Part shown: positions 1 to 11,400 of the stretch, piece after piece
Layout: every line of letters begins with the position of its first letter
Position numbering within the stretch: the first letter of the stretch is position 1
DNA from: Piscicola geometra
Lineage: Eukaryota; Annelida; Clitellata; Hirudinida; Piscicolidae
Length of the DNA: 64,000 bases
Assembly: GCA_943735955.1 (NCBI GenBank)
Contig: OX030961.1
Coordinates: 6,666,920-6,730,919 of the forward strand
Direction: 5' to 3'
The notes under the pieces: generated by a model
Told to the model about the DNA's origin: nothing
The model's input: only the letters and a program-made list of their open reading frames with translations
Database searches by the model: none
Position numbers and translations under genes: made by a program

Positions 1-295
1 TCACTGGTTTATCCGCTAGTACATTTTCATTCTGGCACGTAAGCCTTCTCTGTCATCGACGTATGCGCACCAATCTTTGCTGACTTACTCATTTAGTCGT
101 ACTCAAACTTATTTCCATCCTACAAAAGTCAAGAACTTCTTGTTTAAACTTTTTCTTCTCCCACTCAAGTTTTTCTAAAACTCCTTGACACAAAATCTCC
201 CCAATGACCCATCCATTCTCATCATCAACCCCGTAATCTCCATCATCACCATCATCATCGTCATCCTCATCACCGCCATCATCCACCCTCCTCAC

Positions 296-3200
296 AAAGC
301 CCAGGAAGCAGACGCTTTCGGTGCATGCTCCACAACAGCCTAAGAACCCCACCAAGGAGACCACTGCACCGCTGACGATCAGCAGCACTGCGATGCGGTC
401 TGAGACGAGAAGTGGTGAAGTGGGGTTGTCGCGCAGCAGGACGCCCAAGTGGCTCTGTTCTCGATACAAGTGCACCCACACCCCTCCCACCATCATCGCC
501 CAGCCTACGATCTGTTGTGGTGTGAGTGGGGAGATGTTTGCTCAGTGGAGTTAGTGGGTGATAAGTAGATGGCTTGGTTCAAAGTGGTAATGTGCGTCAA
601 AATGTGGGTGCGATGGGAATTGAATGAATGTGAATTGGTGGAGGGAGCATAGAACAATGGGAGGTTTAATGAAGAAGTACAACTCAGCATCTGAGAGCGA
701 ACGATCAATTGTTCTAATTGCATGAAATATAACGCGATGAAACTTTCTGTTGTTCACTGGTGGAGTTTTAAACGGACTGTGAACCTTTGAAGGCGAGCAT
801 GATAATATTATTTCTAGATCGGAGTCGCTGCAATAAGTGAAACATTAGATCTTTTTTTCCTTCGCGATAAGCAATGACGCCTTGGCGATTCACTCGACGA
901 TGATAAAGCATTGTCATTATGTAGGTGATCCACGACCTCTGTCGACAATCCATCTAATTGCCACCTTTTCGCTCTTCGTAGGCGTCTTTTGCCGACTGTT
1001 GTGATTAAAACTTTTCCGAAAAACTTTTTTGAGCAATTGTTTGCGATTGTTTTTTAAGCAATGGTCGATTGCTGGCGTGATATCTTGATAATTATATCAA
1101 TTCGATATTTGGCCAAGTCCTTGTGCTTAAACGAATCACGTTGAATCCGTTGCAAAAAGTTGAATATTGATTCAGTGATCATTTTCTACGCCAATGCATG
1201 TTTCCTGAAATACTACTTTAAGGCATCCATTCATATTTTTGTTTCGATACTTAAAAAATCAGAAGTGCATTGTAGACTTCCGTTATGAATGTTTTGAAAT
1301 ATATTAAATAAAGAGTAAACGTTTGTTTATGCATTCGGTGAATCTTCAATCAAATAAGTTTTCTGAGGTTGGTGAGTTTTTTTATTTGCGCCAGGTGCTG
1401 GTCTCGAATCTTATGTTCAGAAGAAACTTAACTTTTAATTAATTTGTTTATTTTAGAAAAACAAACCGCTAAACATTAAAGAATAAATTTAACCTTTAAT
1501 TTCTAGCAATTCAACAAATTTCTCGGAAAGGCCAGAACATCTCTCAGACAAGTCGTACATCTTGCAAAAAAAAACTTCACTTATTTGCCGACCATTTCTT
1601 CCTCATTACAGAGCAATTAAAAGCAATAAGACTTGTTTGCATTGTCCCTTAAACGTTTGCAGAACAAAAATATGCTTTATTGCTCGGAGGTCACAGGCAG
1701 TTGTAGCACAGGCTTTTCCTGTCTGTGACCACTATTCATTACTCGAGCTTGCTTTCACCCCTACATTCGGACACGCAATGTCCGAATATTTTGGTATTTT
1801 ATGGCACTTGAGATGGCTAAACTCATTACCATGTAGGTCATGACGTGAGCGGGAAGCGCTTTAGTTAGTTGTAAAAGGGAAATAAAGCGAAATTAAAACG
1901 CAATAGTAAAAAACACATCGAATAGATGAAATAATAATAAGATGTAATTATTTAAAATACTGAATAAAAAATAAATAATAATAAAAAAGTGCTGAATAAA
2001 AAGAACATAGAATTGTTTAAAATACTGAACAAGAAGTTATTTTGGGTGCTTGTGTGCAGTAGACATTTTAATGCCTCGGACGAAATGGCATGTTGACCGC
2101 ATGGATGCTTGTGAGCGACGTGTGCATTCGCTGGAAAAGCATCAGCAAGACGTGTGCCTTTATTAATAAGGAATCGAAAATAAATAAATAAATATATATA
2201 TATATAAATAAATAAACGAAAGTTGTTTTTAAACGATAAATATATTTAAAATGATAATATAAAAAACATTAACAAAGACCACTTTTTTATGAACTTTTTA
2301 TTGCTTTATTTAAATTTTGTTTTCGAATTTTTGTCGCCGTGTCTCACGGGTCCCCATAACTCACTGCTTCGTTACTCATTTTTATAAAATAAAAGTTCTT
2401 ATTGTCTCATTTAAATTACTATTGTCGTTGTCGTTGCTGTTGTAGTTTTAGTGGTTGCTGTTGTTGTGTTGTTGTTATTATTGTGGGTGCTGTTATTGTG
2501 TTTTTATTTTTCCTATGAACGAGTTGTTTTAGTATGTTCTTCAAAGAAGACCCTCTTAAATCTCTGCCCTCCTTCCACGTACTTCATTGCCTTCTGTCAC
2601 AGCTCACAAATATAAATATTCTCATGCTCACCATCGTCATCATCACCATCATCAGCACAATCATAATCATGATCTTCATCATTATCATAATCATCATGAG
2701 CATTATAACCAGCAGCAATGGTACTAGTACTGCTACTAGCTGAAGTAGTAGTAGTATTAGTATTAGTAGCCATATTTGTATATATCAAAGCCTGCTTGTT
2801 TTATATTTTATTTCTGAAGTATCATCTCACGAGATTAAAAATGAAACACGTTTGAATTGAACTGCTTTCTAAACAAGAATCGATTGACACGACGACAAAT
2901 GCCTGCTCGCTTCTCTGCTCAATTCGATGCATCAGAAACCGTGCAGTCACTGAACACTTTTTCTTGGTTTTTAATTTTTTAAACTACGACCTGTCCAAGA
3001 TTAGTTAGACCGCGCCTAAAAAAAGTCTATTATTGCTAAAAAGCCCCTTTCATTTCTCTAAATATTTTTTTTCACATTTATAACAATATTATATTTGTAA
3101 TTTATTTTTTTATTACTATATTGTATTGTAAGATTAATGCTCTAGGAGTTTTTCAGCTTTACAAATTCGCTTGAAACAATTTTTTCATTCGAGATATCTC

Positions 3201-6200
3201 AATGACAAATGTGCTTGCCATTTCACTGCATCATCCTTCTCTAAGTTTAATCTTCTGAATATGTATTTTGTATTTTTATTTAAAATATTTTCAATATAAA
3301 AACATTCAGTATAAAACTTGAAACATCAAAAACACACAACAAAACATAAAAGCAAACAAATTTTTTTCGTAACTGAGGGTTTTGCCGAAAAAACTTTTTT
3401 CCTTCAACTTTAAATTTTAAGTTTTATTTATCAAATTATATTAAAAATTGTAAATATTAAATAACTATTTGTCTTGCAATGTAATTTTAACATGTTTTTC
3501 ATTTTAAATTAATTATTTTAAATATGTTTTTTGAAAGTCTTTTTTGGAAAAAATATTGATTTGAACGTTTTTCTTCAAATTTAAAGTTTTGGAAATTATT
3601 TCTTTGAAGCAGAGGTTTATTTAAAGTATTTTTTTAAGCTTGAGAACGTTCCAAGGTGCCTGGTAATGTATCATCTTTGCAAGCTTGCTATATTGGAAAT
3701 TCCATGTAAAGGGCGCATTAGGTTGTTGAAGTAAAGCTTAAAGAAAATAAAAGCATTTATTAAAATAATTCCTTAAATAGTTTTTAAATTTTGTTGCTAT
3801 CTTATATAAATGTTTTATTTGAAAATGTTTTGTTTTGGAATTTGTATTATTATTCTTTTGTATTAAAATACTAAGTGTTTTGCGGTGAATCCAAAAACGT
3901 AAGAACATAGATGAAAGTCTTAAGAACACTTTGTGAGTGTTGATGAATGGCTTGGCAGACTGGCGACCACCAGACGAACAACCTTGCAATCTCGACACGT
4001 CTTCGATCATTCATCGCTCTTAATTAACTCCCACCAGCAATCAACACCACTCCGCCTTTTTAAACAATCACTGCAACCTTGGTCGTATTACAATACATAA
4101 ACAAGCATTCCCTTTCAAAACAATTTTTTACCAAACTTTCTTGCAAGAAACGTTGTAAGACTTTGATGCATGAAGCAAGAGTGGAAGGCAGCAGGACGAG
4201 ACGAGGTCATGAGATACCGATGACTCCAAACGAGGTTCTTGGGCACAACAAAGTTCTTTTCTTCAATAACTCAAACAGAAGTTTGTAGTTCATGTTTTCA
4301 ACATATATAGCTGCTTCAACAGACCAGTTCTACCCATGGCCATTTCGACAGCTACAAGCTGAGGTTTGTATGCCAAGACTGCGAAAGAGAAGCAGTTAAC
4401 AAAGAACATTGTCAGTGATTTGGAAGCAATGGAAACCAACAAGATTTGGTGGGTGATAATGGAAAAGAAATAAACAATCATAAGGATCAATAAACAATAA
4501 AACGAAAAATAATAATGATTAATAAACAATAAAATAGAAAATAATAGGTAAAATTATTAGTGATAAATAATATTTAATAACAAAGATTAATAAATATTAA
4601 ATAAACGGTAAAATAACAAGTTTCAAAAAACAAAATGAAACTTTTAAAAATTTGGTTGACTGCTTGTTTTGTGAAACTTGTGTGGTCTTGAGATTCTTAT
4701 TTCGAGGTTGCTTTCTCCAGAATTGTTTGCAACTTTCAGTATTCTTTGTTATTGCCTCTCTTATATTTTGATTCATAGCTGTAACTGCCATCATATGATA
4801 TTAATAAAAATGGTGAGGGGATGATGATGGAGATGATGATGGTGAAGTTAATGCTATGAAATGACTTAATATAGTGATGATAATGGATAGGAAATAATAG
4901 AACTCGTTAAAATATTTATGAGATTAATTTTTAACAGTTATAAAAGTACTATAAAAATTATTATATAAACTTTTTCATAATAAAAGTACTAGAAAAATTA
5001 TTATATAAACTTTAGTATAATAAAAGTACTAGAAAAATTAATATATTAACTTTTGTATAATAAAAAATGAATTTTAAAAATTATGGTTTAATTCTGCTTT
5101 TTTGTGTTATCTTAACGAGTAACTTTTTATTCTGGATCTTGGCGCTTTCGTGTGTGCTTGTTGTATGTATTGCAGGGCGTCTGATGCCAAGGAAGCTGTA
5201 ATAAGCGAGGATTAATCACTGCTTGCCTTATTTCGTCTTTTGAAGTATTATATTTGCTTTTGAGTTTTTATTTTTTCCACAAGACAAATTGGTTTTAGAT
5301 TTAAAAAATGGATTTTAAAAATCTTATTAACATTTTAAAGACGATAAGAATTCTATTTATAAATATATAAAATAATGAATTACTAAAGGCAGGCAGTAGA
5401 CACAACATACAGTTTCAGAAATGTTATCCTATACCAAAACATTAAAAAACCATAATTCTCAGAATTAAAAGCGTTGAAAGTTTGCGAGGCTAATTAGGAA
5501 CGTATCTTCATCTCAGGCTTCTGCATCAACCTTTTCCAATTAAAATGTGTTTGAAGACCGCCATTAATCCAAACTTTTCTCAATGTCTGACTGCTTCACT
5601 TAAACGTTTCACTTATGTTTCGACGGTTTTATGGGGGGCTTGAAAACATAAATTCAAAGCAGTGTTTTTGGCGTTGAAACGCAAACGTTTATGTATCGTG
5701 CGAATTTTTATGAAGGCTTTCTGTGAAGGCCTCGCAAAAGCTGGCCTCTTCTCGCTAATTATAAAATAGTTTCCCACCAGGCGGTAAAGTTGTCGTTTTT
5801 GAGTCGAAATGGAATGTATGATGAGAATATTTGTACGAAGCTAAAAGCGTCCAAGTTGCATGAAAGGAAGCGCATACGTAAAGTTAAATTCGTCAACTTT
5901 GTGCATGCCAGTCAATATATCGATTCGTCAAATGATGGAGAGAATATCGAGTGAAAGTTTATTTTCGTTTTTCATTTTTTGTTTAGTGGAAAAAATAAAC
6001 TGTTTATAGACAAACTTCCAAGGTTTTAGAAAAAATCATTCGAAAAAGTTTCACTGAAGTAAGATTTAATGCATGAAATTTAAAGTTTATTTATTCGCTT
6101 TTTGAATTCGCATCCCTAGGCGTTCCAGCGGGTTCTTTCTGATTCCGAAAACCAAAAGTTTCTATCAAAGTTATTTTTGTATCCATGAATTGTTTTTACA

Positions 6201-8409
6201 CTGCCGCCCATTCTGCCTGGAGGCAACCTCTTGTGATTTAAAGAACGTCTGCAAAATTGAATAAGGCAAAAAATGAAAACCTGGCAAAGAACAAAAAGCA
6301 GGATAAAAGAGTGACTTATATCTGTTTAAGAGAGGCCATAAACTGTGCTTCAGCAAAATATTTTAAGTGCTCTGATTTTGTTACTTGTATTCATTCATCT
6401 TTTACTTCACAATGTGAAGTCTTCACATACACGTGTTTCATTGTAGCCACAGTACAAACCTCCATCTATTTTCCCCTTTCACCTCGCTTAGAGTGAATTT
6501 CTGCATTCAAATTTGATAAAATTCAAACATCACAACGACATTTAACACGGCGTTCTCAATGACCAGCGAGGTTCTGAGAATTTTTCTTGAAGCACTGAAC
6601 AGATAAGACTGAGTAATGTTGCAAGCGTCGCTCGTGTGACCAAATGCACTGTTCAATGAGCCCTCAAGAAAATTTACTACATTTTTTAAACAAAATAAAA
6701 TCTGTCAAAAACATTTAAAAATAATGTTGAACTTTTCTTGCCATGACACCTTTTGTACTAATGACTTAGTTAGGAGCATGCGTGGAAAAGGGCAGTCAAT
6801 CAGCTTAATAAAAGTTTTGGTGGGAGGCAGGTTGGTGGGATGCAGGTTGGTGGGAGGCAGGTTGGTGGGAGGCAGGTTGGTGGGAGGCAGGTTGGTGGGA
6901 GGCAGGTTGGTGGGAGGGAGGTTGGTGGGAGGCAGGTTGGTGGGAGGCAGGTTGGTGGGAGGCAGGTTGGTGGGAGGCAGGTTGGTGGGAGGGAGGCTGG
7001 TGGGAGGCAGGTTGGTGGGAGGCAGGTTGGTGGGAGGGAGGCTGGTGGGAGGCAGGTTGGTGGGAGGCAGGCTGGTGGGAGGCAGGTTGGTGGGAGGCAG
7101 GTTGGTGGGAGGCAGGTTGGTGGGAGGGAGGTTGGTGGGATGCAGGTTGGTGGGAGGCAGGTTGGTGGGAGGGAGGTTGGTGGGATGCAGGTTGGTGGGA
7201 GGCAGGCTGGTGGGATGCAGGTTGGTGGGAGGGAGGTTGGTGGGATGCAGGTTGGTGGGAGGGAGGTTGGTGGGAGGAAGGTTGGTGGGATGCAGGTTGG
7301 TGGGAGGGAGGTTGGTGGAAGACAGGCGATAGAGAATTTTCTTGGGAGTTGTCAATCTTTTGCAAGCTGCTGAGACAGCGTTTGAGTGACATGCGTACTG
7401 AAGCTTGCCGTAACGTCACTCACTTTTGAGCCGTCTATTGCAGCAGCAAGCTTTATGAAGGAATGACGTGATGAGGATGTGGATGCTGGTGATGATGGTG
7501 GTGATGATGATGATGGTGGTGATGATGGGGAGTATGCTGATGATGATTGGGTTAGGGGGGATATGCACCGTTTAAGGGTTTCTCGAAATTTTTCACAAAG
7601 AACGCTACATAAATTAATCTTGGAAGTGGCATTCCGCTTCAAAATTTAAAAACGCTATTTTCAAATGGAAGCAGAAAAAGTCTGAAGAATAAAAAAAAGA
7701 AAAAAACGAAGCTTAAAAAAATATATCGACATTTCTGGAAGCTGGAAAAAGTCGAAATAAAGTGAGTTAAAGTAAGTTGATTAAATAAATTAATTAAAGT
7801 TTCAAGCGAAGAATTTTCATTGGTTCAGCGTCCGAAGAATGCCTTTCGGCTACCCGTGTGTGGTGACAGCTTCAAGTTGCTGGTAGTATTAGCCATTTCA
7901 TAAATCTAAAACGAAGACTCCGACGATTCGAAAATTCAAGTTTTAAATTTTCATTACGAGTCGCCATCACCAAACGCATCGACGAAGCGTAACTCAATCA
8001 AAACACCTACACACCATGCCTTAGAGAGTGTTGTTTCAAGCCATTTTTCTTCAGAGTGGAGGTTTTTTCTACAAATTTTATTGAATTCTAGCATGATTTC
8101 ACTTCTCATTCATTACTCATTCACCAAAAATTCACCATACATTCATCAGACACTCACCAAGAATTCACCATTCATTCATCAGACACTCACCAAAAAGTCA
8201 CTATTCATTCATCAGACACTCACCAAGAATTCACCATTCATTCATCAGACACTCACCAAGAATTCACTATACTTTCACTATCCATTCACCACCATCAATT
8301 ATTTCCCTCTCACGCTCCTTGGCCTTCCGACTGCATGTTTGCTCGTGATGGAATGTTTGTTGAAAGGGCTTCAATGCTGTGTAAGTGACCGTTGATGTGT
8401 GTGTGTGTG

Positions 8410-8473
<64 letters not shown>

Positions 8474-11400
8474 CGTGTTTTGTGTGTGTGTGTGTGTGTA
8501 TGCGTGTTTTGTGTGTGTGTGTGTGTTTGTGTGTGATCATATATGTGTGTCTGTGTGTATAGAACTCATTAATTATGCAAAGGCTGGTCAGAATAACCGC
8601 CTGGAACCAGCCCCATCAAATCTTACTCCACCCTTCTTCTTTGCATGTGCATGTGATGTGTGTGTGTTTGTGCTTTTATGTCCATGTAGTGTGTGTCTGT
8701 ATGTGTTTTTGTGTGTGTATGTGTTTGTGTGTGCACGTAGTGTGTGTTTCTGGTGTAGGCGTGGGCACGTAGTGTACAGCATGGGCGTGCATCTTCCTAG
8801 AGAGTCCTCGTATTAGTGACGTGTGTCTTGCGGAGTGATGTCATCAATGCGCTGTTGTGGACCACGTCACTATAAAACAAAGTACCACGTGATTAAAAAA
8901 TATATATTATGTCATAACAACAGCAATAAAAACAAACAAATATTAACAAAAACATCAACAAAATAATTATTAACAGCTAGAGCGATGCACAGGTGCCGTG
9001 ATGTGGAAATGGTGCTGACGTTTTTGTTTTAGTGGCAGTGTTTTTGTTTTGGGAGCACTGGATTTGTTTTGTTGCGTGATGTTTTTCTGTTGTTATATTT
9101 TGTTCTTCATACTTGTCAATGTTTAAGTTGATAATTGTTTAGGTTTTTTTAAGCTCTTTTCTATTCGGCTTGCGGCATATGATCTACTGTTAATATTGCG
9201 GCAATAAAAACATAAGCACATATGCTGCTTTTTAGGCAGAAATTCTTTTTTTCGATGCAGCGAACGCCACATTGTCATGCGACACACAAAATACTTTGAA
9301 GCATCTCGCCGCATTGCTAAAACCCAATTCGCTCAATAATACGAGGGAAATGTATAAAAAAGTTAAAAATTGTCTTTAAAATTTTCAAGTTTGGAGTGAA
9401 GAATTCAGGAAAAAATTCAAAAAGTTTGAAAAAATATTTTAAAGTTTCAAAAATTTTTTTACAAATCAAAAACACACAGTGGCAGTAACATTTTCTAGTA
9501 AAAGATTTCTAAAGTTTTCATTAAGAAAATTTGAAGTATGGATGAAAAACGAATGAATTAGTGGACGAGTTGAAATGAAACAAAGGCAATAATATCTCTC
9601 GAGAACTGATTCTGTGAAGGACAAACATGATACGATGATGCTGCTGAACTTCTGAATTCATGATGATGATGCTTGGAGCGGTCCTGATAATGATGATGCT
9701 GTCGGCTTGACGGAAGGTTCTAGATAGCACGTCACTGCGCGAACAGGCATCTGACGTCACGAAGGCAGGTTGGGAAGCAGGCGTTGAGAGATAAAGACGT
9801 TTGCATTGCATATCAAGTAGTTTGTGCTGGCAGCTCTGCCGTATGTGATGGTTAAACACGTTTGGTTGTTGAGGCTCTTGTTGATTAGGTGGTGTGTAGA
9901 GGTGGTCACCATTGTGATTATGATAATGATTTGGTATGACAAGGATTTGCTGATGACGTTTTACTAATATGAAGAAAAGACTTATTGCTGTTAAGGCATT
10001 TTAAATTGGTGGAATGAGATTTAAGCTGGTTTTTAAATTTTTTTGCCAGCCTAAAAATATAAAAATGAAAAACGTATAAAAATAAATAATTGTCCACAAA
10101 AGTAAAGATGAATGATTCAAACTTTTAAAATGCTTTGGAGGCATAATGGAGAAGTCTGAAGAAATCAAACATTTAGTTTGAAAAATGTTTTATTTTCTGA
10201 GACGATCGAAGATAAAACGGACCTTGCAAATGATGGACTATGCAGAATAAATCTTATGAATGCGAATATGTGCTCAAGAGCGATGCTGGCTGGGAAGATG
10301 GCATCATGGGGAGGGAAGGTGGCAGCAACGTCCTGGACCTTATAATTGAAGTTTCATTCAAGCAAATTCTGGACGCTAGAGTCGTTCTTATTCAGCGTGT
10401 GCCTTTTTAGTATTTCAGGCGGGTTTCTGCAATCTTTTCACCCGTTTTTTCAAAGATTTTATTAAAAGTTTATTAAAATGTCGGCAATATTTAATAGAAT
10501 TTCAAACAATTATTTTAAAATTAAAAAAACATTTGTTGAATACATCATAGTATCTAACGGCTCTAAAACAACCACATGCATACAACCCAAGTCTTCCATA
10601 AATGAAGGATGAACTGCATGAAACTTGCGAGGCACTTCTGTCTTGCCCTATGATGCATCTTGTAAAGAACTTGGTAAAAAACCTGGTAAACTGGCTTTGT
10701 GAAGTGCCCTTACGAAGAATTTTCGCAAAGAGCTTCAGCAAAGCCTTTCCTGAAAACAAAAGTAGAAAATCATTGAGATTAAACTTTTAAGGTAAACAAC
10801 TTTTGTAAACAGCTTGTAAAATAACTTAACGCTGTCTTGTGAAGGGGTTGTAAAGTGCCAGAACGGAGTACTGCAAGGGAGCAAGGGTTGATGCAATCTG
10901 TATGACCCTTGAAGCCAGATGAATTGTTGCTGCCTCAGAACAGACCTCTTAACGATGAGTTAACGAACGCCCGCTATGATTTGGCTTCTAAATCACCCTT
11001 TAAAGTAACAAGATTAAGTTAATAACGCAATTAGACGTCTGCTTGCTTTTCTCTGTGCATGTCTGTGTGCTTGCCTGTGTGTCTATATATATACCTGTAT
11101 ATGTTTATGTGTGTCTAAGTATGTTTCCATCTACTTGTATTTGTGTGTGCACTTGAGTGTTTGTTTGTTTAGACAATCAATTGGCAAATAAGAAGATGCC
11201 GCAACGGAACATTTAGGTTCACAGAGACCCAAGCAAACAGACACTTGCACACACAAACACACACATACATAAACACACCCACGTAAATACAAAAAACACA
11301 GACACATCACTGCAATGCAGCGACGCAGCATACACTTTAAATTACGTTTTAAGAATGTTTAGTGGAGTGTGAAATAGCTTCGCATCGAGATTTCTATCTG

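Noticed and set aside
6705..7419. ORFs of 177-216 residues in several frames (VGGRL, PTNLP, HQPAS repeats)
   Set aside because: They come from a 15-bp repeat that has no stop codons and whose length is a multiple of three. Several frames on both strands are equally open, and there is no conserved flanking domain.
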